A stretch of DNA of 64,000 nucleotides from Paenibacillus anaericanus (GTDB taxonomy: Bacteria > Bacillota > Bacilli > Paenibacillales > Paenibacillaceae). Under the pieces are notes generated by a model. That model was not told where the DNA came from. It saw only the letters and a list, made by a program, of their open reading frames with translations, and did no database searches. The first letter of the stretch is position 1; every line of letters starts with the position of its first letter. Location: NCBI RefSeq assembly GCF_003994475.1, contig NZ_RZNY01000013.1, positions 112,362-176,361 on the forward strand, given 5' to 3'. Below are positions 54,587-64,000 of this stretch, in pieces. A program made the translations under genes and the position numbers.

Positions 54587-54850
54587 ATGGGTAAGGTGAG
54601 TCAAATGGAGCGGAAAGTAACAAAGTTCGGAAATAGCCTCGGAATCACAATGACAGATGCATTAAAAGAAATCGGTCTTGAACAAGGTGACGCTGTTCAA
54701 ATTGAAGTTAATCCTGGCAGTGGAGAAATTGTAATCAAAAAGGCCAATAAAGTATCATTACCCGATGGGATCAGTGCTGATTTTTTTGAAAATCTATCTG
54801 AAGTACTTAGTGAATACGACCAAACCTTGAAAGGATTAAAAGACAGATGA
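54587..54850 (+). CDS. AbrB/MazE-type antitoxin
   Basis: An 87-residue protein with an AbrB/SpoVT swapped-hairpin DNA-binding domain (ERKVTKFGNSLGITMTDALKEIGLEQGDAVQIEV) and an acidic C-terminal tail (FFENLSEVLSEYDQTLKGLKDR) of the kind that wraps a toxin. It is followed by a Doc-like gene with a four-base overlap (ATGA). GGAGG lies before the ATG. A near-palindrome TGTTATAACA at 54545-54554 upstream may be its own operator. Confidence 0.88.
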   Translation: MGKVSQMERKVTKFGNSLGITMTDALKEIGLEQGDAVQIEVNPGSGEIVIKKANKVSLPDGISADFFENLSEVLSEYDQTLKGLKDR

Positions 54851-55242
54851 AAATACGTTACTTGTCCATTCAAGAAACTATTGCGATTAACTTTGCCATG
54901 ATACAGAGATATAGTGAGGGAGAGCAGATTGGCGTAAAAAGCTCCAGTCTGCTTGAATCGGCTATAATGCGACCTCAGTCTTCGGCATTTGAAAAAGATG
55001 CCTATCCATCGATCTATGAAAAGGCGGCAGCATTGTTTGAATCTCTAGGCCAAAACCATCCATTTCATAATGCTAATAAAAGAACAGCTTTTACGGCGCT
55101 CGTTATTTTTCTTAGATATAATGGATTCCTCTTTAAAATGGAGCAGAAAACTGCAGAAGATTTCACAGTGGACATGGTAAATCATAAGTACTCTTTCAAA
55201 CAGCTTGTTACTACCATTCGAGCCCACTCAATTAAGGGTTAA
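54847..55242 (+). CDS. doc: Fic/Doc-family toxin
   Basis: A 131-residue Doc-type protein. The family motif is HPFHNANKRT (71-80); the usual acidic residue after HxFx is Asn75 here, and it differs from the P1 Doc HxFxDANKR. Doc proteins modify EF-Tu or other targets to stop growth. It follows its antitoxin with a start overlapping the stop. The Asn change could weaken catalysis. No mobile element is nearby, so this is a chromosomal toxin-antitoxin pair. Confidence 0.88.
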   Translation: MKIRYLSIQETIAINFAMIQRYSEGEQIGVKSSSLLESAIMRPQSSAFEKDAYPSIYEKAAALFESLGQNHPFHNANKRTAFTALVIFLRYNGFLFKMEQKTAEDFTVDMVNHKYSFKQLVTTIRAHSIKG

Positions 55243-55364
55243 TAGAATGATTTTTATGAATTGAACAGCTCAATTAAGAAATGTATGCGGTTACTACTTG
55301 TGATATAATAGCATCTATTAGATTAAACAAAGGTCACAATTCGAGAGAATAGATAGGAGTGTTG

Positions 55365-55559
55365 TTGGAGATGAGAGGTTACAACATTATGCGTCCACTA
55401 ATGCTAATTATAGTCGCGCTGCTTACGAGAGGTTTGGTTACTAACCTTTGCATTCTATTTGGGATGACGCCTGAATCAGCTAGTAGCATCGGTATGTTTG
55501 GTATGATAATCGCTGCGATTTTCATGTATATTCGCTTGACCAAACGCCGTCCTAAATAA
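55365..55559 (+). CDS. Small two-helix membrane protein
   Basis: A protein of about 64 residues with two hydrophobic segments (MRPLMLIIVALLTRGLVTNLCILF and SIGMFGMIIAAIFMYIRL) and a basic end TKRRPK. AGGAG at 55355-55359 best fits the TTG at 55365, with the in-frame ATG at 55371 as the alternative. It is convergent to a lipoprotein gene. I do not recognise the family. Confidence 0.55.
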   Translation: MEMRGYNIMRPLMLIIVALLTRGLVTNLCILFGMTPESASSIGMFGMIIAAIFMYIRLTKRRPK

Positions 55560-55592
55560 AAGAATAGGCACCCTTTTCCGTTAATTACCTTG

Positions 55593-57131
55593 TTATGATG
55601 CCCCCTCAATAGAAGATATTTTCCACTGTTGATCCCCGCCATCAAAAATGAGCGTAAACTGCACGACCACATTTTCTTTAGTCATGGTCATTATTTTAGT
55701 TTCTTTATCAGCCATTATTACCTTGTATTCAACGTCATCAAAGGCCATAAAGTAGTAAAACTCACTAGTATCTTCAAACACCGATAGGATATCAAAATCA
55801 CTAACCATCTCGGGGGATGTCATTTGGTCAGTTTCTTCCTTTGCACCCAAAAATACAGCTTCAATATAAGTTTCGATTAAATCCTCAGTACTCTTCGGAT
55901 AGACAAATCCGCTCTCATCATTCTTATACGAATCAACAGGCTCGTCAAAGCTTTGACCATTCCAATTGCTCGTACTTATCCTCTCAAAACGCGAGAAATG
56001 TCTATATGCGACAGCCTTATCGAACACGCCATCGTTGCTACCATCCTCTAATAGATCCTCTCCCGACCCCGTAGCTGAGGCTCCATAATAGAGTTGATTG
56101 ACCTCGCTATCACTAATGCCATAAACCCCTGCGCCTTCAAGGAAAGCACCATTTGTAATGCCGGTATAGATATAACTTTGTCTAGAGCTCTCTAGATTAA
56201 TCAGGTTAATATCATAGATATAATAGCCCCCAGATTCTATTCCAGGTTTCAACAGTTGGTAATTAGACTGCGTGTCACGGATCACATAGTTTGTATCATA
56301 TATTTCCTTATCCGGGCCAAAACTTACAACATACTCTATATTCCCATCTTCATCCATATCCTTGCTTAATATTTGAATAAGACTATTATTTTTGTCATCA
56401 TCCAAATCATTTAAAAAACTCAATAATCCTCTTGGTACCTTGACAGTTCCTTTTAATGTATCAATCGAAACGAGTTCTTCTCTGTCAACGTTCGTATCCT
56501 CGTCTGTAGTCATGAAATTGAAAGTATCTTCCTTCCAACCATTCTCATAAATATAATGTCCTTCATATGTATCGTAGGAATCATCAGCCGCATCAAAAAC
56601 CTGTATTACTGCATCCACGCTCTGATCTCCTATAGCAAAATCGATCACCTTTGCCGTGTTCCAATCCGTTCCGTCTACTCCCTCCCAAGGTGCTATACCC
56701 ATTGCCCCATTAATTTCAGCAAATAGTCCACTATCCGTTCTTGAACGAATCTGTTCTTGCGCATTCATTACAGTAAGTGCGGTTGTAAGATAGTTTATAA
56801 TCTTGTCCTTCGTATTAAACTTCTCACACATATAATAGATATCAAATTGGGTGTCTGGTTCATGCAGGATAGCTATCTTCCCTTCATCATTTTCACTACA
56901 GCTCCAAGAATCAGATGACACGAAGATATCGTTCTCTACTTGATTCGCCTTCTTGCGAATAGTAAGCACATCAGCTTCAGTTATTACGGGAATTTGCACT
57001 GCAGAATTATTATGCTCTAATTGGGTCGTTTGCGAATCTTCTAGAGTTTCTTGTTGGGAAACTACCTCTTTGTCCTTACATGCCGTAAGCATTAAACAAA
57101 CGATAACCAACATAACTATAAGTTTCTTCAT
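55593..57131 (-). CDS. Lipoprotein of unknown function
   Basis: A 512-residue exported protein. The signal peptide ends in lipobox LTAC with the anchor cysteine at residue 18. The body is acidic and mixed alpha/beta, with no recognised motif; the end (VQFTLIFDGGDQQWKISSIEG) resembles NTF2-like or DUF4829-type tails. ATG 57131 is chosen because GGGGG lies 9 bases upstream. It follows an alpha/beta hydrolase gene by 52 bases on the same strand, so co-transcription is possible. Confidence 0.8.
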   Translation of the reverse strand: MKKLIVMLVIVCLMLTACKDKEVVSQQETLEDSQTTQLEHNNSAVQIPVITEADVLTIRKKANQVENDIFVSSDSWSCSENDEGKIAILHEPDTQFDIYYMCEKFNTKDKIINYLTTALTVMNAQEQIRSRTDSGLFAEINGAMGIAPWEGVDGTDWNTAKVIDFAIGDQSVDAVIQVFDAADDSYDTYEGHYIYENGWKEDTFNFMTTDEDTNVDREELVSIDTLKGTVKVPRGLLSFLNDLDDDKNNSLIQILSKDMDEDGNIEYVVSFGPDKEIYDTNYVIRDTQSNYQLLKPGIESGGYYIYDINLINLESSRQSYIYTGITNGAFLEGAGVYGISDSEVNQLYYGASATGSGEDLLEDGSNDGVFDKAVAYRHFSRFERISTSNWNGQSFDEPVDSYKNDESGFVYPKSTEDLIETYIEAVFLGAKEETDQMTSPEMVSDFDILSVFEDTSEFYYFMAFDDVEYKVIMADKETKIMTMTKENVVVQFTLIFDGGDQQWKISSIEGAS

Positions 57132-57183
57132 TATTTCCATCCCCCAGACACTTATCGACAACTATTATATAGGCATTCTCCAT

Positions 57184-58002
57184 CTATACATGATAGCTTT
57201 CAACTCTGTCCAACCACTCGCTAATTAGTGAATTAAAGACTTGTGCCTGCTCTATTTGCAAATTATGCCCTGCTCTATCTAATACAGCAAATGTTCCTCT
57301 TGGGAACTTTTCTAATATTTCAAAGGCATCTTTATAACCCACTACAGAATCTTGTTTGCCTAATAAAAAAATACTCGGTTTCTCAAATTCCATCTGGTCT
57401 ATGCGAAATGAAAATCCATATTGTTTCTTGATTATAGCCAAAAAATGATCATCTGCAATTTGACATCCGGCCAAAACCTCATTTTTATATCTGCACCAAT
57501 TATACTCATCAAGAACCACTTGATTAGAGCTAAAATCTGTGACTTCTTCCTCTGTTAATGTGGCAAGGAACCCGTTATCTCTATGTAATACAGCATGATT
57601 AGGTACTATTCTGTCCTCGTGATGGGGTAAAATGACTGGACAAATAAATGCAGCACCTCCCACCCTTTCCTTTTGTTTCGCCAGGATCCCCCTAGCCAAG
57701 TAACCACCATATGATTCGCCTATAAGCAAGTAGGTTTGATCCTTAATCAAAGATTCAATAAGTGACAACACGGCATCCAGCATTTCATCCGCATTGTGGA
57801 TATCGTCATAATCCCTTGTCATCCCCATTCCTGGAAGGTCAATATAGATTCTTCTCCATCCATTTCGATCGCTAAAGATAGGTTCCATGCATGCGCTCAT
57901 TAGTCTATGATCAGGAGAAAATCCATGTATCATAATAATCGGGATACCTGTTCCCAGATCTTCATAGTAAATATCGGCGTTTGCAACTTTACAATAAGGC
58001 AT
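57184..58002 (-). CDS. Alpha/beta-fold hydrolase
   Basis: A 272-residue alpha/beta hydrolase. The oxyanion segment is PIIMIHGFSPD (21-31), the nucleophile elbow is GESYGG (Ser near 97), and the late AGHNLQIEQ contains the catalytic His near 246. The acid is probably in LLGKQDSVVGY. Substrate cannot be assigned from sequence. GGAAGATCAT-type purine-rich bases lie before the ATG. It lies between the LuxR-type regulator and the lipoprotein gene on the same strand. Confidence 0.85.
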   Translation of the reverse strand: MPYCKVANADIYYEDLGTGIPIIMIHGFSPDHRLMSACMEPIFSDRNGWRRIYIDLPGMGMTRDYDDIHNADEMLDAVLSLIESLIKDQTYLLIGESYGGYLARGILAKQKERVGGAAFICPVILPHHEDRIVPNHAVLHRDNGFLATLTEEEVTDFSSNQVVLDEYNWCRYKNEVLAGCQIADDHFLAIIKKQYGFSFRIDQMEFEKPSIFLLGKQDSVVGYKDAFEILEKFPRGTFAVLDRAGHNLQIEQAQVFNSLISEWLDRVESYHV

Positions 58003-58078
58003 ATGATCTTCCCTTCTATTGATGTTCTACCAAAATTATACTATAAATGTTTGCATCCTATTAATAGCTTCTACAAAA

Positions 58079-58732
58079 TCACATAATAGCATGAAGCCGA
58101 ATGATCGCTTGCGCCCGGTCAACGACCTCCAATTTTCCATACAGATTGCTAATATAGTTACGAGCTGTACCTTCGGCAATATGCAGCGCATCCGCAATTT
58201 CACGATTGTTCAATCCTTTGATTATAAGCTGTGCCAATTCCTCTTCCCGCTCTGTCAGCTTGATGTGTTCCAATCTGGATGTTGGTAAGTCTTCATAATC
58301 TTCCGTAAATCTATTCAGCCTTGCCGCCAATTTGGCCGCCACTGCAGCTGGAAGAATAAACTGGCCTGATACTGTGTCGCGGATCGAAGCAATCATTTTA
58401 TCCCCGTCCATATCCTTCAGCATATATCCACTAGCGCCATACGCCATTCCTTCTATTATGTAATCTGCATCTATAAAGGTAGTCAAAATCAAGATGAATA
58501 TATCAGGACAGCTCCGTTTAATTCGCTTCAACGCACTAATTCCGTCCATAACTGGCATCTGAATATCTAGCAGTACCAGATCAGGATGTAGCGATTCCAC
58601 CATTTCGCAAGCCTCTTGTCCATTCTTAGCTAAGCCTATCACCTCAAAATCATCTTCCAAATCCAAAATAGTTCTGAGTCCTTCCCGGGTCAACATCTGA
58701 TCGTCAGCGATCACAATCGTTATCTTATCCAT
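58079..58732 (-). CDS. NarL/LuxR-type response regulator
   Basis: A 217-residue response regulator with receiver domain 1-120 (IADDQ, phospho-acceptor Asp54 in LLDIQMPVMDG, Thr in LTTF, and Lys in GYMLKDM) and a C-terminal LuxR helix-turn-helix (about 150-215, LTEREEELAQLIIKGLNNREIADALHIAEGTARNYISNLYGKL). GGGGAT precedes the ATG. It starts 14 bases after the stop of the giant sensor kinase and is its likely partner. Confidence 0.93.
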   Translation of the reverse strand: MDKITIVIADDQMLTREGLRTILDLEDDFEVIGLAKNGQEACEMVESLHPDLVLLDIQMPVMDGISALKRIKRSCPDIFILILTTFIDADYIIEGMAYGASGYMLKDMDGDKMIASIRDTVSGQFILPAAVAAKLAARLNRFTEDYEDLPTSRLEHIKLTEREEELAQLIIKGLNNREIADALHIAEGTARNYISNLYGKLEVVDRAQAIIRLHAIM

Positions 58733-58746
58733 TTTCTATCCCCAAT

Positions 58747-61700
58747 TCATCGCATCGGGTACGGCAGATCCATCGTCAACAAAAGGCCTTGGTTAGGCCC
58801 GGAGTCGATAGATAAGCTACCGCCCAGCTGTTCAGCACGCTCTTTCATCGATTTCAATCCAAATCCCATCGTAATATTGCTCGTACCAATTCCACGATCT
58901 TCTAGTCTAAATTGCAAATTCGACTCGACAATCCCCAGCTTGAAATGGAATTCCCTACTCCCTCCGTGCCTCATCCCATTGGTCAAGCCTTCCTGCAGCG
59001 CATGATAGATCGTCTTCTTATGGGCTGTCGTCAACTCGGGCAAATCACGAATAGCCGTATGGATGACAACTCCCGTATTCCGCTCCGCATCTCGAATAAG
59101 CTGAATCAACATACCTCCGAGATCGGCATACTTGTCCTCTTTCAACAAATGAACAGAACCACGGATTTCATTCAGACTGTGTCGAATAAGATCCTGCGCC
59201 TCTTTCAGCCGTATCGAAGCGCCCTCCGTATCTTTGTAAAGTAGCCTTTTCCCCGCTTCGATCTGAAGAATCGTCGATGTGAGCGTGTGCCCGACAATAT
59301 CATGAATTTCTTCAGCGATACGATTTCTCTCCTCATACACGGAGACTTCCGCCAGAGCCAAGGTTGTCTCACGCATCGATTGCTCTAATCTGCGAGTCCT
59401 TTCTTCAACTTGATCCTCCAAGCTATCTTTAAGATACTGTATCCCCGAGTATAGCTGGGCATTTGCAATGGAGATAGCACATTGAGAGCCGAGCATCTTC
59501 AACACATCCAACCGCTCTGGAGTGAATACGCCCGCTGACAGATTATTCTCCAAATAGAGCAAACAAATTAACTTATTCTGATGCATAATCGGCAGGCAGA
59601 GAACTGATTTCAATGCCTTGTTCCTTACATACGAGTTTCGGACAAATATCCCTTCTTTGGCCGCATCATGCAGCACGACTTCCTCTCTCGTTCTTGCCGC
59701 ATATCCGATAATGGCCGCTGGAACCAAATCTGACTCGTCCTCAATCTGGACTGACTTGATATGTTGCTCCTCTGATGTTCCGTAAGCTTCAACAACCCAT
59801 TTACCGTCATGGTCGAAAATGATCGCTCCGGAGTCTGCACCCGCATTGTGAAGCATAATACGCATCAGCGTGTCCAACAAACGGCTCATCTCCATCTCTT
59901 CTGTTAACGCTTGTATGGACATAACAACAGAGAGATAATCTACTTTCTCCAAGTCCGACCCTTTACTCACGTGCAGAAGATGGCCATATTTGTGTTCCAT
60001 ATCCACCGCTTTCGCCATCGCACCCCACTTGATATAGGCTTCATACGCTTCAGTCATATAGATCTTTGCTAGCTGTAGCTTGCCTTGGTTAAGACCATAT
60101 CTACCGTAGCACTCTGCGATCATTGCTAAGTCATGGATTAGACCATATTTATGTGCAGCCTCAATTGATTGTTCGTATAACTCTTCAGCTTGGCGATTCT
60201 TCCCCTTCAACCTGGCCATTTCAGCTTTGATCATTAAATATTTGTGCTGATAATTCTCTGGGCACCGCTTGGCGAACTGCTTCATTTTTTTTAGACACTT
60301 GCGTAGGTTGACCCAATATTCGTTTTGTTTCTGGGCTGTAGCTTCTTCATAAAGTTGGGCCCAGACTAAAGACTCATACGTGTATTGAGCTACATTCTCG
60401 ATGTTGTCACCACGCGACTCCAAAATGGCAGCCGCCTTCATCAAAGCCGCATTCGCATCGTGGTACTGACCGAACAAATAACCGGGTACATATTGCAGAG
60501 AGCAGACAAGTTCTTCAATCATATGAAACTCATCTCCATGAACCGATTCAGCAAATTCCCCCCAATTAATATCTGTTGCCTCAAATGGGTCATCTGGTGA
60601 GCGGTATCCCGTCAAGCGGGTGAGAAGAGCGGCAATAACTGTCGCTTGCTTCCAATGCAGGCTATTATTTTGTCTAAGGAGGTAGCCCGAATGCGCAATT
60701 AACCGTTCATAAATCTGCCCGAGCGGATGACCGAATTGCAGGAGCGAAGCACAATTAATCAGCACGCTCTGATTCCCATGCCACAAATCTCCAGATTCCA
60801 ATCCCACTTTGCCGGCATGCTCGGTAAACGTTTCAAGCATCGTGTGGTCATATCGTCGCCAACTATCGTGACACAAGGCAAGTGAAGAAAGCGTCTTCAC
60901 ATAAAGTGTTGGATATGGTTTCGATATGTTACACGCAAGCATGCCCCACTTAAAAGCTTCCTCATCATGACGAAAATGATAATACTGAAACATAGCATAT
61001 CCTATAAACCCGATTGAAGCTTCAGGCGTCATGCCGTAGTCCAGTGTTATTTCGACCATGGTGAAAACGGAAGCGAGCCAGCCCTTCTTGTTTATAAAAA
61101 AGCAGGCGTTGCTTGTATGTACCAATGCAGACATAGCTACTTTGCGAGCTTCATCGGTCATCGTTGGCAAATTATTCAGCATTCCAATCTTATGCTTCCG
61201 AATCTTACGACTTAACCGCAGCCATTGGAGAGTCAATTCGAGCGAACTTGGCTCAAAATTGTGAAGTACATTCAATAATTGCAATGTTGTATGGCCTAAG
61301 GAAATGACTTCCTTATAATTATCATCGGATGACTCCAATTGAATTTTCATAGTATAAACGAGCGCCTTGTCCAAATGGGTTGTCGCCTTGCTGATCAACA
61401 GATCAAATAACTCATTTGTCGTCTTAAAGTGAGAGCATAAATACTCCACTTCCGCCCGTTCCCGGAAAGATCGGAACGCCAACGTATAGTTTTTATCCCA
61501 ACAATCGTCATCCAACAGTGCTGTAGCATGGCGTAAATATCTCAATGACGTTTCGTAAGCAGTCGATTGCTTTGCCTTCAAACCCGCCTGCAAATTCAAC
61601 TTCGCCAATTCTATCCTTTGTTCGAAACCATCTATATTTTCCAAAGCCTGATTCAAATGGTTAACCGTTTCGAATACCGTTACTCCATCGCCAGATTTCA

Positions 61701-63819
61701 AGCGATCGACTAATAAGGAGCCGATCCTCAAATGTAAGGTCGGACGCTCATCCTCAAGAACAAGGGCATAGGCTGCCTGCTGGATGCGATTATGCTGGAA
61801 TTGATATAGATTACCACTACCATCGCCGCTAACCGGCTGTACCAAACGCTCTTGCACTGCAATTTCCATCACCTCTGACAATTCCTCTATGGGAAGTTCG
61901 GTGATCGCGAAGAGTGTAAGCAGATCAAACTGGCTGCCCAGAAATGCAGCCCTGCCAAGTACATAGACTATCTCGTACGGAAATAGCTGTAATTTATCTG
62001 ATAAATATCCGGCCACATTATCAGGTATGTTCATTTCCGCAATGAGCTGTAAATCCCATTGCCAGCACCTGCTTGATGGTTCTAAGGTTATTTGCTTATC
62101 GTTCATTAGATCCTGAAGAAACTCGCTCAGAAAGAACGGGTTCCCATCCGTCTTATGAAGCAATACCACCGCCAACTCATCCGTAGCCTTATCAGCAACA
62201 TCGTGATGCATAGCATCACTTAGAAGTTGCTTGATATCAGCTAGTTCAAGTGCCTTCAGCGAAATTCTATTCATTATTATGCTGCTTTCCATAAGAGAAC
62301 TTTCCAAATGGCAGAGCGGATGTAGCATAGGAATCTCTCTATCTCGATAAGCCAATACAATAAGCAGATGTTCTGTTGCTCTGTCCTCTAGCAGATAAGT
62401 AAGATATTGAAGCGATGCTTCATCCGCCCACTGCACATTATCAAGCAACAAAACCAAAGGGCGATCACGTTGAGAAAATAGTTGGATAAATCGGTTCATG
62501 ATCAAATGAACTCGACGCTGAGCTTCCTTAGGAGGTAATTGCTGTACGGGAGGTTGTTGGCCAATCAGCAATTCCAACCTAGGAACCAAATCGATTAGCA
62601 ATTGCCCGTAGCCATCTACGGCCTTCAGAATACGCAGCCTCCAAACTTCCGCTTGTAACTTAGTTTCCATCAGCAGTTGGTTAACCAGATCTCCAATCAC
62701 TTGATTCCATATATCATATGGAATCGAGGAATGATATGGATCGAATTTGCCCATAGCGAAGAATTCTGGGAAAGGGACAACTTTTCGAATAGTTTCCTTT
62801 ATGAAGGTCGTCTTCCCTATTCCAACGTTCCCACTGACCCAGACCGTCTCTACAGATCCGTTCGATACCCGCTGTAGTGCTCCAAGCAAACTTTGTTGTT
62901 CGGAGTGCCTTCCGTAGAATTGGGGAGGGACAGTCCAATACTCTGGAATATCCCGGCTTGCGAGTATAAAGGACTCGAATCGACCTGAGGACTGGAGTCT
63001 TGCTAACCCTTCTTCCAGATCCGATTTAATCCCAAACGCGCTAGCATACCTCTTGTTTGGGTTCTTCTCCATACATTTTTCAACAATTTCAGAGATAGAT
63101 TCAGGGATAGAAGGATCCCGATAATGTAGAGGCTGGGGCGTATCAGCCAAATGACGATATACGATATCTACTACGTCTTGAAGCTCGAAAGGCAGACTCC
63201 CCGACAGCCATTCATATAAAATAACCCCTAGTGAATAGAAGTCAGAACGGTAATTGGGTATCATTCCTGTTCTGCCCGTCTGTTCAGGGGATATGTAAGG
63301 GAGCACAGCATCCGGCCGACCATTTGACACGGCTAGCGGACTCTTATCTATGTCGGTTGAACACATGCGGATATCAATCAATTTCACTTCATATGTATCG
63401 AGATTAACCATCAGATGAGCTGGGGTTACTTCATTTAGCGTAATGTTCTCTTGGTGAATTTGCATAAGACAATCGGCTATGGATGAAGCAATGCGAAGTT
63501 GTAACGGAAGCTCAAATATATTCTTATGTTTACGTAATATCTGATGGAGCGTATTGCCCCCAGTATCCCGTAAGAGCAGGATTGGTCGATCCTTTATAAT
63601 CTCCAGGCTATATGCCTCTATTGCACCTCGGCCACCCAATTTTGTAAGTATGTCATATTCGTAACGGAAAGCATCAACCATGACTGGCCCCGGGTATTCA
63701 TCACATGTCGTCTTGGCGATAACGTTCAGCCCGTCCTCATGACGCACCAACCTGTATAGTTGCATATCTATGTTATTACCTATTAACTCCAAAGTTCGGT
63801 ACCCTGTCATTTCGAACAT
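58747..63819 (-). CDS. Giant pseudokinase/ATPase/GAF/histidine kinase sensor
   Basis: A 1690-residue soluble sensor. Order seen: a protein-kinase-like domain (1-270); an AAA_16-type ATPase with Walker A GNVGIGKT (330-337) and VLLLDNVQWADEAS; a long helical TPR-like region (about 750-1300); a GAF domain (about 1330-1460); and a HisKA_3 histidine kinase with phospho-acceptor His1506 in IAEEIHD and an ATPase box EGLTNGMRHG. The kinase lacks the catalytic HxD (NEVTPAHLM replaces it) and the DFG (LIDIRM), so it is predicted to be a pseudokinase. ATG 63819 follows AGGGAG by 8 bases. It pairs with the LuxR-type regulator 14 bases downstream. Confidence 0.92.
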   Translation of the reverse strand: MFEMTGYRTLELIGNNIDMQLYRLVRHEDGLNVIAKTTCDEYPGPVMVDAFRYEYDILTKLGGRGAIEAYSLEIIKDRPILLLRDTGGNTLHQILRKHKNIFELPLQLRIASSIADCLMQIHQENITLNEVTPAHLMVNLDTYEVKLIDIRMCSTDIDKSPLAVSNGRPDAVLPYISPEQTGRTGMIPNYRSDFYSLGVILYEWLSGSLPFELQDVVDIVYRHLADTPQPLHYRDPSIPESISEIVEKCMEKNPNKRYASAFGIKSDLEEGLARLQSSGRFESFILASRDIPEYWTVPPQFYGRHSEQQSLLGALQRVSNGSVETVWVSGNVGIGKTTFIKETIRKVVPFPEFFAMGKFDPYHSSIPYDIWNQVIGDLVNQLLMETKLQAEVWRLRILKAVDGYGQLLIDLVPRLELLIGQQPPVQQLPPKEAQRRVHLIMNRFIQLFSQRDRPLVLLLDNVQWADEASLQYLTYLLEDRATEHLLIVLAYRDREIPMLHPLCHLESSLMESSIIMNRISLKALELADIKQLLSDAMHHDVADKATDELAVVLLHKTDGNPFFLSEFLQDLMNDKQITLEPSSRCWQWDLQLIAEMNIPDNVAGYLSDKLQLFPYEIVYVLGRAAFLGSQFDLLTLFAITELPIEELSEVMEIAVQERLVQPVSGDGSGNLYQFQHNRIQQAAYALVLEDERPTLHLRIGSLLVDRLKSGDGVTVFETVNHLNQALENIDGFEQRIELAKLNLQAGLKAKQSTAYETSLRYLRHATALLDDDCWDKNYTLAFRSFRERAEVEYLCSHFKTTNELFDLLISKATTHLDKALVYTMKIQLESSDDNYKEVISLGHTTLQLLNVLHNFEPSSLELTLQWLRLSRKIRKHKIGMLNNLPTMTDEARKVAMSALVHTSNACFFINKKGWLASVFTMVEITLDYGMTPEASIGFIGYAMFQYYHFRHDEEAFKWGMLACNISKPYPTLYVKTLSSLALCHDSWRRYDHTMLETFTEHAGKVGLESGDLWHGNQSVLINCASLLQFGHPLGQIYERLIAHSGYLLRQNNSLHWKQATVIAALLTRLTGYRSPDDPFEATDINWGEFAESVHGDEFHMIEELVCSLQYVPGYLFGQYHDANAALMKAAAILESRGDNIENVAQYTYESLVWAQLYEEATAQKQNEYWVNLRKCLKKMKQFAKRCPENYQHKYLMIKAEMARLKGKNRQAEELYEQSIEAAHKYGLIHDLAMIAECYGRYGLNQGKLQLAKIYMTEAYEAYIKWGAMAKAVDMEHKYGHLLHVSKGSDLEKVDYLSVVMSIQALTEEMEMSRLLDTLMRIMLHNAGADSGAIIFDHDGKWVVEAYGTSEEQHIKSVQIEDESDLVPAAIIGYAARTREEVVLHDAAKEGIFVRNSYVRNKALKSVLCLPIMHQNKLICLLYLENNLSAGVFTPERLDVLKMLGSQCAISIANAQLYSGIQYLKDSLEDQVEERTRRLEQSMRETTLALAEVSVYEERNRIAEEIHDIVGHTLTSTILQIEAGKRLLYKDTEGASIRLKEAQDLIRHSLNEIRGSVHLLKEDKYADLGGMLIQLIRDAERNTGVVIHTAIRDLPELTTAHKKTIYHALQEGLTNGMRHGGSREFHFKLGIVESNLQFRLEDRGIGTSNITMGFGLKSMKERAEQLGGSLSIDSGPNQGLLLTMDLPYPMR

Positions 63820-63935
63820 AAGTTGCACTCCCTGTATAAGACAATATGTACATTTAGATCTGTATAGGTTAATTGTACCTATTATAACATTAGAGTTACT
63901 ATTGCCGTATCTTACCTTGTCTTTCTTTCAAAATA

Positions 63936-63960
63936 ATAAAAAAGACCTCCTCGAAGGTTA
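63936..63960 (-). terminator. Possible terminator of a minus-strand gene beyond the window
   Basis: On the minus strand a short ACCT/AGGT stem with inner CCT/AGG is followed by CTTTTTTATTATTTT. It would end a gene entering from the right edge. The stem is short, so confidence is limited. Confidence 0.4.
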
Positions 63961-64000
63961 ATGTCATTAAGTTAAAGCATAGGTCCAAAAATTAAGAAAA

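Overview
The window looks like chromosome of a low-to-mid GC Gram-positive spore-former, most likely Paenibacillus or a close relative. Support from the sequence: strong AGGAGG-type ribosome binding sites, many TTG and GTG starts, lipoprotein sugar-binding proteins, two YesM/YesN-type two-component systems beside CUT1 sugar ABC importers, a ydaO-type c-di-AMP riboswitch, CcpA-type cre sites and two structured intergenic repeats. I saw no rRNA, tRNA, CRISPR array, prophage or intact insertion sequence. The genus is an inference.

Layout. 0-5 kb: a Fur-boxed siderophore-binding lipoprotein, a threonine-aldolase-like lyase, and small membrane, TetR and LURP-one genes. 5-8 kb: a GH13 alpha-glucosidase and an unusual deacetylase with an acyltransferase-like tail, both on the minus strand. 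8-23 kb: two back-to-back sugar modules. The minus-strand module has binding protein, two permeases, sensor kinase and AraC-type regulator. The plus-strand module has sensor kinase, regulator, GH31 glycosidase, binding protein and two permeases. 23-28 kb: a secreted GH18 chitinase with an upstream cre site, and a large secreted metallophosphoesterase. 28-37 kb: an operon of two permeases, binding protein, LacI regulator, BadF-type sugar kinase and GH4 phospho-glycosidase, preceded by a second LacI paralogue. Palindromic operators lie in front of this operon, and a matching one lies in front of the phosphoesterase.

37-43 kb: a CAP-domain secreted protein under a c-di-AMP riboswitch, a secreted four-repeat protein, a site-2 protease, an MFS transporter and a methyltransferase. 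42.6-47.4 kb: a three-gene minus-strand operon with a 1221-residue protein holding four ATPase modules and two unrecognised membrane proteins. This is the best candidate for an undescribed system. 47.6-51 kb: a PadR/DUF2812 pair with a clear operator, an AraC regulator and a GH30 glycosidase. 51-55.6 kb: an orphan Imm11-type immunity protein with a likely paralogue remnant, a structured repeat, a desulfurase-like/DsrE pair and an AbrB/Doc toxin-antitoxin pair. 55.6-64 kb: a lipoprotein, an alpha/beta hydrolase, and a LuxR-type regulator paired with a 1690-residue pseudokinase/ATPase/GAF/histidine kinase.

Much of the window serves carbohydrate capture. Secreted enzymes (GH18 chitinase, phosphoesterase) act outside, ABC importers bring oligosaccharides in, and cytoplasmic GH4, GH13, GH31 and GH30 enzymes plus a kinase process them. 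Control appears to run through LacI proteins, AraC proteins, YesMN systems and CcpA. Substrates are inferred from family membership only.
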